Assembly: GCA_902798975.1 (NCBI GenBank)
Contig: CADBYT010000008.1
Coordinates: 62,001 to 126,000, forward strand
Direction of reading: 5' to 3'
Length of the DNA stretch: 64,000 bases
Origin: an uncultured Bacteroidia bacterium
GTDB taxonomy: Bacteria; Bacteroidota; Bacteroidia; Bacteroidales; UBA932
Below the pieces are notes generated by a model. That model saw nothing but the letters and a program-made list of their open reading frames with translations. It did no database searches and was not told the DNA's origin. A program made the translations under genes and the position numbers. Of this stretch, positions 26,745 through 35,471 are shown piece after piece. Every line of letters starts with the position of its first letter. Position 1 is the first letter of the stretch.

Positions 26745-28178
26745 ATGAAACGGAGTTTTGCGGATATTTTGCAGGGCCTGGACAGTGATCGGGCGGCGAA
26801 GGTGGCGCGGAAGCTGCCCGAGTGGGCGGCCGTCGGCGCCGAAATCCCCACCGCGCTCGCCCTCGAGCAGTGTTCGTCGTCCGCCACCGCCCTATATAAA
26901 GCCGGCCAGGCGGCCGCCGCGGCAAACCTTCGCTTCGCTCATCCTTCCCACGCCTTGCGGCGCGGGCCCCTCCCTCTTACGAAGCCGAGGGTGGCTACGG
27001 GTTTGCCTGCGGCGCCGCCTGCTCCGGTGATTGGGACGGTGCTGGATCTGACGGGCGGCTTGGGGGTGGACAGCTGGGCGCTGAGCCAGGTGGCGGAGCG
27101 GGTGGTGTATTTCGAGCGGGATGCGGAGCTGGCGGCGGCTGCAGAGCGGAATTTCGAACGGCTGGGCGCCGCGAATATCGAGGTGCGCTGCGAGACCGTG
27201 ACGCCGGAGAGCGAGCTGCCGGAGGCGGACCTGATCTATGCCGATCCGGCGCGGCGCAATGCCGCCGGCCGCAAGGTTTTTTTGCTGGAGGATTGTACGC
27301 CGGATATTCTCACCCTGTTGCCGATGTTGTTGCGCAAGGCGCCGGCGGTGCTGCTGAAGCTTTCGCCGATGGCGGATCTTGCGATGCTCGCCGATCGGCT
27401 CGGTTCCGCTCTGCGGGAGGTTCACGTCGTGGAGTTTGACGGCGAGGTCAAGGAGCTGCTCTGCCAGCTGGTCCGCGATGCCGCTCCGGTCGAACCCGAC
27501 ATCGTCGTCGTCTCTCTTTCCGGTCAGGCAGCCGGATTCGCTGCACGCAGCGGCCAACTGCCTCCGGAAACGTCCTTCGGACCCCACCGCTTCGCTTCGC
27601 TTGCGGTCCCCCCTCTTACGATGCCGAGGGTGGCACGGTTTCCGGAGGCAGTTGCCGCTGACGTTCCGCAGAACTGTCTGCGTTTCCGGATGAGCGAGGA
27701 GCGGGCGGCGGAGGCGCGGTATGCGGCGGAGGTGCGGCCGGGCGATGTGCTGCTGGAGCCGTGTCCGGCGCTGCTCAAGGCCGGGGCGTTCCGGCTCCCT
27801 TGCGCCCGCTGGGGCCTGCAGAAGCTCGCCCCGTCGACGCATCTCTACCGCCTTCCGGCAGTGCCAGGGGCAAAAGAGGCCCTGTCTGCCCCTGGTAACC
27901 AGTTTTTTCCGTCGCCAGGGGCAGAAACACCCTCCAGCGCCCCTGGGAGCAAATTCTTCAAGGCGTGGCGCGTTGGGGAGACGCTGCCGTTCGGCGCTGC
28001 GGCGTTCAGGGAGTTGCGGAAACGTTACCCCAGGGCGGATGTTACATCCCGTAACATGCCGCTGGGCAGCGCCGAGCTCCAGAAAAAGATCGGCATCGCT
28101 CCCGGCGGCGACGTCCACATCTTCGGCTGCCGCCTCGCCGATGGCGCTGCCGCGCTGATTGTTACATCTACAGAATAG
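26745..28178 (+). CDS. THUMP-like domain SAM-dependent methyltransferase with in-frame palindromic insertions
   Basis: 477 residues, longer than the ~390-400 usual for this Bacteroidota family. After an N-terminal helical part come motif I VLDLTGGLGVDSWALSQ, an acidic strand end VVYFERD and the DPARR box (IYADPARRNAAGRKV), typical of class I methyltransferases of this group; the C-terminus (LPFGAAAFRELRKRYPRADVTSRNMPLGSAELQKKIGI) is the THUMP-like domain. The extra length comes from three insertions read in frame: 26909-27019, 27548-27660 and 27864-27946, all palindromic DNA and all in loops outside the motifs. The target (probably RNA) is unknown. Confidence 0.8.
   Translation: MKRSFADILQGLDSDRAAKVARKLPEWAAVGAEIPTALALEQCSSSATALYKAGQAAAAANLRFAHPSHALRRGPLPLTKPRVATGLPAAPPAPVIGTVLDLTGGLGVDSWALSQVAERVVYFERDAELAAAAERNFERLGAANIEVRCETVTPESELPEADLIYADPARRNAAGRKVFLLEDCTPDILTLLPMLLRKAPAVLLKLSPMADLAMLADRLGSALREVHVVEFDGEVKELLCQLVRDAAPVEPDIVVVSLSGQAAGFAARSGQLPPETSFGPHRFASLAVPPLTMPRVARFPEAVAADVPQNCLRFRMSEERAAEARYAAEVRPGDVLLEPCPALLKAGAFRLPCARWGLQKLAPSTHLYRLPAVPGAKEALSAPGNQFFPSPGAETPSSAPGSKFFKAWRVGETLPFGAAAFRELRKRYPRADVTSRNMPLGSAELQKKIGIAPGGDVHIFGCRLADGAAALIVTSTE
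26909..27019. repeat. 111-bp stem-loop element inside the methyltransferase gene, copy 1
   Basis: The left arm (26909-26928, ending GGCAAACC) pairs with the right arm (26999-27019, beginning GGGTTTGCC). Between them lies the core with CTTCGCTTCGCT and CCTCTTACGA-GCCGAGGGTGGC shared with the copy at 27548. The arms have different sequences in the two copies. Confidence 0.7.
27548..27660. repeat. 113-bp stem-loop element inside the methyltransferase gene, copy 2
   Basis: CAACTGCCTCCGGAAAC (27555-27571) and GTTTCCGGAGGCAGTTG (27638-27654) form a perfect 17-bp inverted repeat that extends outward to CAGCGG/CCGCTG with one unpaired base. The core is the same as in copy 1. It is read through in frame. 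Confidence 0.8.
27864..27946. repeat. Tandem CCAGGGGC...GCCCCTGG hairpins inside the methyltransferase gene
   Basis: Two hairpins with stem CCAGGGGC/GCCCCTGG at 27864-27895 and 27915-27946. The period is 51 bases, exactly 17 codons, so the frame is kept. They encode two similar PGA...APG...FF units. Confidence 0.75.
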
Positions 28179-28247
28179 CGGCGGAAAGGCGGAGCGCAAA
28201 TTGGTTTTCCGGCAAACCTGTCCGGAAAATAATTTGCGGCCGCCGCT
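28177..28247. terminator. Long hairpin at the end of the methyltransferase gene
   Basis: Nested stems AGCGGCGG/CCGCCGCT, CGCAAATT/AATTTGCG and TTTTCCGG/CCGGAAAA. It begins at the stop codon TAG. No clear T-run follows, so it may be an mRNA 3'-end stabiliser or another member of the palindromic element set rather than a true terminator. Confidence 0.5.
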
Positions 28248-28308
28248 GGTGGCACGATTAGTAAATTTTTTGACGGAATCCTGACATCCCGGCAAGGGAA
28301 TAATTGCT

Positions 28309-28333
28309 AACTTGGCAAATGCATTTGCAAGTT
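28309..28333. promoter_or_regulatory. Palindromic operator candidate upstream of the CE1 esterase
   Basis: GCAAATGCATTTGC is a perfect palindrome flanked by ACTT and AAGT. It overlaps TAACTTGG, the best -7-like box in front of the esterase, and lies 22 bases before the ATG. The position suits a repressor or activator site; the cognate regulator is unknown. Confidence 0.45.
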
Positions 28334-28345
28334 CAACTCAACTAA

Positions 28346-29560
<1,215 letters not shown>

Positions 29561-29568
29561 CATTTTTA

Positions 29569-29679
29569 CTGTGAGCTGGAACCAGCTAAACTCCAACTCT
29601 TTACACAAATATACTACCCCGAAAACCAGGGTAGTATATTTTATTATCTACCAATCAATCAACCACTTATAGCTCACAG
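29569..29679 (+). repeat. 111-bp element with terminal inverted repeats, copy 2
   Basis: It starts CTGTGAGCT and ends AGCTCACAG, a perfect 9-bp terminal inverted repeat, with the same central TACTACCC hairpin as copy 1 (one stem mismatch). It starts 8 bases after the esterase stop. Relative to the gene in front, both copies have the same orientation. Confidence 0.85.
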
Positions 29680-29751
29680 GACAATATTCGGAACGCAGTG
29701 ACGCAGGGGAGCTCGAGGGGGTCCGCCCCCTCGTTCATCAATGGCTGCTGG

Positions 29752-29802
29752 TTACTCCAGCAGCCATTTTTTCCAGAATATCGCTTCTGCAGCAGCATCG
29801 TG
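29752..29802 (-). pseudogene. Duplicated 3'-terminal fragment of a DPP-IV-like gene
   Basis: The minus strand encodes HDAAAEAIFWKKWLLE and a stop, nearly the same as the end of the intact peptidase (HDAAAEAIFWGKWLLD) 96 bases upstream. Most base differences are at third codon positions. The stop codon lies in the loop of a perfect stem ATGGCTGCTGG/CCAGCAGCCAT. Both copies are followed by a G/C-rich palindrome ending in CCCCTGCGTC. Confidence 0.75.
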
Positions 29803-29811
29803 CCGGGAGCG

Positions 29812-31680
29812 TCAGCGACGCAGGGGGTCCGGGGGGAACGCCCCCCGGTCATCCAGAAGCCATTTTCCCCAGAAAATGGCTTCGGCGGCAGCATCGTGCA
29901 GATGCTGCTTTCCGCGGTATCCGTGCATCCCGTCGGGATAGATTCGCGTCTCGAACTGATAGCCCGCCTGCTGGAGGGCGTCGATCAGCTGCAGGGTATT
30001 CTGGAAATGGACATTGTCGTCGCCGGTGCCGTGCGTCAGGCAGAGCGCGTTCGGCAGCGGCTTGGGGCCGTCGCCCGCGAAGACGGAAGGGACCCAGGTC
30101 ATCACCGAGGCTTCGGCATAACCGTCCGGATTCGCCTGCGGCGTATCCATGAAGCGCTCGGTGTAGTGCGTGTCATAGAGATGCCAGTCGTACACCCCGC
30201 CGCCGGCGATGCCGCAGCGGAAATACTGCGGATAGCGCAGCACCAGCATCGCGGTGGTCGTGCCGCCGAAGGAGAAACCCTTCACGCCGATGCGCGAGCC
30301 GTCCACGTAAGGAAGCGCCTGCAGCCATTTCGCCCAGGCGATGTAGTCCTGCAGCTCGATCACCGTCATCCGGCGGAACGCCTGGTCCATGCCCCGGCGC
30401 CCGTTCTCCCCCGACGAGCGGGGATCCACAACGATGTAGATGACGCCGTTCTCGTAGCACCAGTCGTCCGAGGCGTCGCGATCGCCCCAGCTGTCGCGCA
30501 CATAGGGCGTGCCAGGGCCGCCGTAAAGCTGCATCTGCACGGGATATTTCTTCGCCGGGTCAAACCCGGCCGGCAGCGACATCAGGCCATACAAGTCAAA
30601 TCCGTCATGCTCAATCTGGATGATGCGCGGGGAAGGATGAGCGGCCGGAGCCTCCACCAGCGTCGAATCAATCTTCATCGAATATTTGTCCGTCCGGCCC
30701 GAAACGGCCACCCAGGGCATCCGGGCAGTGGAGGCGGCCGCCTGGAACGTTTTCCCGTCCTCAGAAATCTGCACGCCTGCCACGTTCAGGTCCGGATCCG
30801 TCAAAACCGTAATCCGGCCCCTTCGATCCAGCCGGTAGAGTGTCGTGTGCAGACGCGAATCCCGCTTCGCCGTAAACCACACGTCCCCTTTTTTTTCATC
30901 CACCTTCATCAGGCTGATATTCCAGTTCTCCCCCTCCGTCAGGCGCTTCAGCGTGCCGTCGTAGCCGAGGAAGTAGATCTGCTCCCAGCCCGTCTCGAAA
31001 TTGCGCGCCATGTAGAGGCCCTTGTCCGTGAAAATCATGCCCTCGATCCATTCCACCCACGCATCCGGATACTCCTCATGGTAGACCTGCCGCCTGGATC
31101 CGTCCCGTACGCTCACGGCATACAGGTCCAGCACGGACTGCCGGCGCGGCTCGCGCGAGACATAGAGTTCCTGCGAATCCGCCCCCCAGAAGGGCGTGCC
31201 GAAATACTGCTCCGGCGAATCGTCAAAGTCCGCCCAGACGGGCTCCGCGCCCGCCCGCGCCTCGATGATGCCGATACGCACGGAAGGGTTCGCCTCCCCC
31301 GCCTTGGGATAACGCGTCTGGTGCAGCGTCCCGTCCTGCCCGAAGGGCGAATAGATGGGGAACATCGGCACGGACGAATTGTCGAAGCGGTAGAACCCGA
31401 TACGCTGCGAATCCGGACTCCACCAGAAGGCCAGGTAGCGCGACGGGCGCCCGAAAATCTCCTCATAATACACCCAGGAGGCATAGCCGTTCAGAATCAG
31501 CTCCGACCCGTCGAAGGTCAGGCGCGTCTCCCTGGCATCGGCCACCGAGCGCACCCAAAGGTCACCCCCGCGGGTGAAGGCTTCCATCGTCCCGTCGGGA
31601 GACGGCGTCACATTCTGGTCCTGGGCCCCCAGCCCGAAGGACAGACATGCCAAAAAGAAGATAATCAGGATCTTTTTCAT
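29812..31680 (-). CDS. Dipeptidyl peptidase IV-like S9 peptidase
   Basis: 622 residues with a signal peptide (MKKILIIFFLACLSFGLGAQ). The beta-propeller shows the DPP-IV blocks GYASWVYYEEIFGR and WWSPDSQRIGFYRFD, which bind the substrate N-terminus. The triad is Ser470 (GFSFGG), Asp554 (HGTGDDNVHFQN) and His586 (DGMHGY). It should cleave X-Pro/Ala dipeptides in the periplasm. The last 12 residues (DRGAFPPDPLRR) come from a palindromic sequence that replaces the family ending; a fragment with the normal ending remains 96 bases downstream. It overlaps the helicase gene by 4 bases, as the last gene of a four-gene operon. Confidence 0.92.
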   Translation of the reverse strand: MKKILIIFFLACLSFGLGAQDQNVTPSPDGTMEAFTRGGDLWVRSVADARETRLTFDGSELILNGYASWVYYEEIFGRPSRYLAFWWSPDSQRIGFYRFDNSSVPMFPIYSPFGQDGTLHQTRYPKAGEANPSVRIGIIEARAGAEPVWADFDDSPEQYFGTPFWGADSQELYVSREPRRQSVLDLYAVSVRDGSRRQVYHEEYPDAWVEWIEGMIFTDKGLYMARNFETGWEQIYFLGYDGTLKRLTEGENWNISLMKVDEKKGDVWFTAKRDSRLHTTLYRLDRRGRITVLTDPDLNVAGVQISEDGKTFQAAASTARMPWVAVSGRTDKYSMKIDSTLVEAPAAHPSPRIIQIEHDGFDLYGLMSLPAGFDPAKKYPVQMQLYGGPGTPYVRDSWGDRDASDDWCYENGVIYIVVDPRSSGENGRRGMDQAFRRMTVIELQDYIAWAKWLQALPYVDGSRIGVKGFSFGGTTTAMLVLRYPQYFRCGIAGGGVYDWHLYDTHYTERFMDTPQANPDGYAEASVMTWVPSVFAGDGPKPLPNALCLTHGTGDDNVHFQNTLQLIDALQQAGYQFETRIYPDGMHGYRGKQHLHDAAAEAIFWGKWLLDDRGAFPPDPLRR

Positions 31681-33113
31681 ACGAAAAACCGGTCATTGAA
31701 ATTCACGAGATACACTTGCTTCACCGCCCGCGTCAGGGCGGTGTACAGCCATTTCAGGTCGTCGAGCGTCTGCTCGTCCTGCCAGAAGGGACAGTCGATG
31801 AACACGCAGTCCCACTGCCCGCCCTGCGATTTGTGGCAGGTGATGGCTTCGGCATATTTGAGCTGGAGGGCGTTGAAATACGGATCTTCCCGCACCGCCT
31901 CCCAGATTTTCTTCTTCGTTCCCCGGTCGGCATAGTCCGCCGACACGCCCTGGTACAGGGTATTCTGCTGCTCGTAGGTCAGCGAGGCCGACTCGGATTC
32001 GAGCGTGTCCAGGCACACCTTCGCTTTCAACTCCACGTCGTCGTAGTCCGGAAAACTGAGCGTCGCCGTCGCGAAATGCAGTCCGTAGCGATCCTCGTAG
32101 TTCCCGATGCGGACCAGTTTGGCGATGTCGCCGTTGGCGATATAGTCCATCCCGGGCACGTCCTCCACGAACTGGTAGCAGTTCTTGACGATCATCAGCT
32201 TGTCCCCGCGGACCAGGCGTTCCTCCTTGAACTGCACCGTCGAGCGCACGCCCAGGTTGTAGCGTATCGCCCGCTTGTTGGAGCGGCACAGGATCACGGT
32301 GCCGTCCTCGCCATAGCGCCCGTAGGCGTCGGACAGGGTTTCGATCAGCTCTCCCCCGCCGATGCGCACCATGTCGTCCGTCCCGCGCAGGTCCAGCTTC
32401 AGGCCGGCGAAAGTCTCGTCGCCGGTACTGCCGGCAATGATTTCACGCAGCTGCGTGGCATTGCGAAGGATCCCCGATTCGGCCGCCTGGCGCACCACGG
32501 ACGTCAGTTCCGCGTAGCGCACGCCCCCGAAGCCGTCCATGCAGGCCTTCGACAGCGCGGGCGAGGCGTCCAGCCCCACGGGCGGCAGCTGCGCGGCATC
32601 CCCGATCAGGATGAGCCGGCAGTCCAGGCCGTTGCGCACGAATTCCACCAGGTCCTCCAGCAGGTTACCCGTACCGAACGCGGCGGAGCCCTGCGACGGG
32701 GCGGCATCCACGCCGATCAGGGACACTTCGTCCACGACGAAAAGCGTCCCCCTGGCCTTGTTGGGCGACAGGGAAAACTGCCCGAATCCGTCGCTGCCGA
32801 CGGACTTCTGGCGGTAAATATGTTTGTGAATGGTATAAGCGGGACGGTGCGAGATGCCCGACAGGACCTTCGCGGCGCGGCCCGTCGGGGCCAGCAGCAC
32901 AGACTGCGTTCCCACGTCGCGCAGCGCCGTGATCACGGCCGCGATGGCCGTCGTCTTGCCGGTGCCGGCATAACCGTTCACCACGAGGATGTCGGCATCG
33001 TCACAAGTCACGAACGCCGCCACCTCGCGGAACAACCGCGCCTGGCAGGGCGTCGGCTCCGCCTTGAAGTGTTTCAGGAACTGTTGCTCCAGGAAGTCCG
33101 CGCGATCCATCAT
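31677..33113 (-). CDS. RecD-like (Pif1/RecD family) DNA helicase
   Basis: 478 residues of an SF1B helicase. The Walker A motif NGYAGTGKTT is at residues 46-55, LLAPTGRAAKVLS is motif Ia, FVVDEVSLIGVDAA is motif II, LILIGDAAQLPPVG is motif III, and AITCHKSQGGQWDCVFID near the end is motif V/VI of the UvrD_C_2 domain. Stand-alone proteins of this type are common in Bacteroidales and are not part of a RecBCD enzyme. It overlaps trkH by 1 base and the S9 peptidase by 4, so the functional mixture in this operon is not explained by pathway. Confidence 0.9.
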   Translation of the reverse strand: MMDRADFLEQQFLKHFKAEPTPCQARLFREVAAFVTCDDADILVVNGYAGTGKTTAIAAVITALRDVGTQSVLLAPTGRAAKVLSGISHRPAYTIHKHIYRQKSVGSDGFGQFSLSPNKARGTLFVVDEVSLIGVDAAPSQGSAAFGTGNLLEDLVEFVRNGLDCRLILIGDAAQLPPVGLDASPALSKACMDGFGGVRYAELTSVVRQAAESGILRNATQLREIIAGSTGDETFAGLKLDLRGTDDMVRIGGGELIETLSDAYGRYGEDGTVILCRSNKRAIRYNLGVRSTVQFKEERLVRGDKLMIVKNCYQFVEDVPGMDYIANGDIAKLVRIGNYEDRYGLHFATATLSFPDYDDVELKAKVCLDTLESESASLTYEQQNTLYQGVSADYADRGTKKKIWEAVREDPYFNALQLKYAEAITCHKSQGGQWDCVFIDCPFWQDEQTLDDLKWLYTALTRAVKQVYLVNFNDRFFV

Positions 33114-34570
33114 TACTCGCGGGCGCGTTTGTCGAAGATCATGGCCACGACGGCCAGCACCGGATAGATTTCGATACGTCCGAGGAACATGTCCACAGAG
33201 AAAATCAATTTGCCAAGCGCCGGAATGCCGTTGAACGAGCCCATCGTGCCGAGTTCGCCGTAGGCCGGGCCCACATTGCCCAGGCTCGTGACCGAGGCGA
33301 TGAAACTGTTCTGATGGTCCACGCCCACGAAGAGGCTGAGCGCCACGGACAATGCGATCAGGAAGCCGTAGAGCGCCAGGTACAGCAGGTGCGGCGACAC
33401 CTCTTCGTCGCGCAGGATGCGCTTGCCGAGGCGGACCTCATTGACCGAAGACGGGTGCAGGATCCGGTTGATCCGGCGACCAACCGACTTGAACAGCAGG
33501 ATGATACGGTCCACCTTGACGCCGCCCGACGTGGATCCGGCACTGCCGCACATCACGGCGGAAAACATCAGTACCATCACGATCCACAGCGGCCATTCCG
33601 CATTGTCCAGGATGGCGAAACCGGAGGTCGTCGTGACGCAGAGCGTCTCGAAAAGGCCGTTCCAGAGGGCATTGCCCCAGGTCGGGCAGATGCCGTTCCC
33701 GCGCAGTCCGGCACCCACGATGAAGGCCATGACCAGCACCCAGAAGGTATAGAATTTCACGACCGGGTTGTCGTAGGGCTTGTTGGAGCGCGTGACGATG
33801 GCCAGGTAGATGACGCCGAAGTGCAGCGACGACAGGTACATGAACAGCATCGTGATACCCTCGATCCAGCGGGAATCGAACGCGGCGATGGACAGGTTGC
33901 GCGAGCTGAATCCGCCCGTGGCGCTGACGCTCATCGCGTGGCAGGCCGCGTCGAAAACCGGCATGCCGGCAATGATGTAGGAGATGAAAGACAGGACAAG
34001 GATGCCCAGGTACACGTAGGCGAAAATATAGACCGTCTTGTTGGTCCGGGTGGAATAGCCGCCCCGCGACAGCGAGGTCAGCTCCATGTTCGTCAGGCGC
34101 ATCTTCATCTGGTTGGAACCCGGGATGAGCAGCAGCAGGAAGACCACGACTCCCAAGCCGCCGATGAAGTGCGTGGACGCCCGCCAGAAGAGCAGGCTCT
34201 TCGGCAGCGCCTCGATATCGTCCAGGATGGTCGCGCCCGTGGTCGTGAAGCCGCTCACGGACTCGAACCAGGCGTTCTGCAGGGTGAACGGACCGCCCCA
34301 CAGGGCATAGGGCAGCATGCCGAAGATGAAGGACAGAAACCAGGAAAGGGTGATGATCACATAGCCCTCCTTCAGCGTAATCGCCGGCGTTTCCCGGACG
34401 AAGATGAAGGGGAAAATGCCCACGATGAAGGTGATCAGGAAGGAAATCGATAGCGCGGCGAGCGCGGAATCACGCCCGTTCAGCAACGACACACCCACCG
34501 ACAGCAGCATGAAGAGCGCACTGACGAGGAGGGCGTAACCGATATTCCTGCTGATTAGCTTCCAGTTCAT
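33113..34570 (-). CDS. trkH: Trk-type potassium uptake protein TrkH
   Basis: 485 residues, about ten membrane segments. The four selectivity-filter loops of the TrkH/KtrB fold can be seen: SVSGFTTTGATI, SVSATGGFSS, CVTTTSGFAIL and SVTSLGNVGPA. It imports K+ across the inner membrane, normally with a TrkA gating subunit. No trkA gene is in the window. Its ATG overlaps the sensor gene stop by 4 bases, so the two are translationally coupled, which points to a role of that sensor protein in K+ uptake or its regulation. Confidence 0.93.
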   Translation of the reverse strand: MNWKLISRNIGYALLVSALFMLLSVGVSLLNGRDSALAALSISFLITFIVGIFPFIFVRETPAITLKEGYVIITLSWFLSFIFGMLPYALWGGPFTLQNAWFESVSGFTTTGATILDDIEALPKSLLFWRASTHFIGGLGVVVFLLLLIPGSNQMKMRLTNMELTSLSRGGYSTRTNKTVYIFAYVYLGILVLSFISYIIAGMPVFDAACHAMSVSATGGFSSRNLSIAAFDSRWIEGITMLFMYLSSLHFGVIYLAIVTRSNKPYDNPVVKFYTFWVLVMAFIVGAGLRGNGICPTWGNALWNGLFETLCVTTTSGFAILDNAEWPLWIVMVLMFSAVMCGSAGSTSGGVKVDRIILLFKSVGRRINRILHPSSVNEVRLGKRILRDEEVSPHLLYLALYGFLIALSVALSLFVGVDHQNSFIASVTSLGNVGPAYGELGTMGSFNGIPALGKLIFSVDMFLGRIEIYPVLAVVAMIFDKRARE

Positions 34571-35391
34571 TTCTTGCCCATGGTCTTGATCCGGCTGCGG
34601 AACTGGCGGTTCTCATTGGCCAGCTCGGAAATCCCTTCGTTGAGCTGCGTGAGCTGGTCGTCGCCGTCAAACTTGACCGAATATTTCTTGTCCTGCGAGC
34701 GGTAGGCGTTCAGCCCGTCCAGCATGCGGTAGAGCGGATTCACATAGAAGGCCAGCAGGAAGAAGAGCAGCATCACCACCAGCAGCAGGCCCACGCCCAC
34801 CGCCACGATACCCGGAATGATGCTCCGGTAGAAGCCGCCCTCGAAGGTCGCGGAATTCTTCGCAAGGTCCTGATAGATGGCTTCCGACAGGGAGTTCAGG
34901 TCCGTGCGCAGCCTGTCGTAGCGCGGCTGCAGCCGCTCGAAGTACCAGGAACGCGAGTCGATGAAATCCGACTGGAGCACGTCCTCCAGTTCGAGCGAAG
35001 TCAGCATGTAGGCGGAATAGGAATACATCACCGAGTCCGCCAGCGGCTTCACCTGGTTGGACGGCACGCTCGAGCGGAGCGAGTCGCAGTGGGATTTGAA
35101 GTACTCGTCGTCGAAGGCGGGCACCCGCAGGGAGGTCTCGTCGCCGATGACTTCCAGGATCTGCAGGTTGTAGGTATTGCTCATGTCGGCCAGTCGGTTG
35201 GCCACGTTGATGCTGCTGATATCATCCGCGATCAGGTCGGACACGTAGTTGCTCATCCCGGAGTACTCCATCACGGAAATCAGGAGGGAAACCAGCAGGA
35301 TGGCGGCGATGGACGACAAACTCAGAATGAGTTTCGTACGTATGGAGAGCCGGCGCTCGCGGAGCCATTTGAAGAATTTTCCGAATGCCAT
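34567..35391 (-). CDS. Orphan membrane sensor with four-helix periplasmic domain and HAMP-like region
   Basis: 274 residues: transmembrane helix 1 (~20-42, LILSLSSIAAILLVSLLISV), a helical periplasmic domain (~45-195) resembling the four-helix-bundle ligand domains of chemoreceptors, transmembrane helix 2 (IIPGIVAVGVGLLLVVMLLF), then NPLYRMLDGLNAYRSQD, a HAMP-like linker, and a coiled-coil tail (LNEGISELANENRQFRSRIK). No kinase, cyclase or methyl-accepting output domain follows. As first gene of the trkH operon with a 4-base overlap it may signal directly to TrkH. This is inference from context; the family has no proven role that I know. Confidence 0.75.
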   Translation of the reverse strand: MAFGKFFKWLRERRLSIRTKLILSLSSIAAILLVSLLISVMEYSGMSNYVSDLIADDISSINVANRLADMSNTYNLQILEVIGDETSLRVPAFDDEYFKSHCDSLRSSVPSNQVKPLADSVMYSYSAYMLTSLELEDVLQSDFIDSRSWYFERLQPRYDRLRTDLNSLSEAIYQDLAKNSATFEGGFYRSIIPGIVAVGVGLLLVVMLLFFLLAFYVNPLYRMLDGLNAYRSQDKKYSVKFDGDDQLTQLNEGISELANENRQFRSRIKTMGKK

Positions 35392-35416
35392 TATTAAATT
35401 TCTTCAAAAATTATGG

Positions 35417-35424
35417 CAAATATA
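35417..35424 (-). promoter_or_regulatory. -7 box of the sensor-trkH operon
   Basis: TATATTTG on the minus strand, 25 bases upstream of the sensor start. Confidence 0.6.
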
Positions 35425-35436
35425 CGGAATATTTTA

Positions 35437-35444
35437 TATTTTTG
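35437..35444 (+). promoter_or_regulatory. -7 box of the ROK gene
   Basis: TATTTTTG on the plus strand, 24 bases upstream of the ROK start at 35469; divergent from the sensor promoter. Confidence 0.6.
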
Positions 35445-35468
35445 CACAACTTGAAAACCCGAACCGAA

Positions 35469-35471
35469 ATG
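35469..35471 (+). other. Start codon choice for the ROK gene
   Basis: The open frame continues upstream to 35385, but the promoter at 35437-35444 excludes that start. ATG 35469 gives MTSSFLND and is followed directly by the winged-helix domain. Confidence 0.6.

Noticed and set aside
30540..30570. A CCGGGTCAAACCCGG-like sequence in the DPP-IV gene as another copy of the dispersed palindrome
   Set aside because: It encodes the family-typical LPAGFDPAKKYP and lacks the GTCATTC/GAATC ends.
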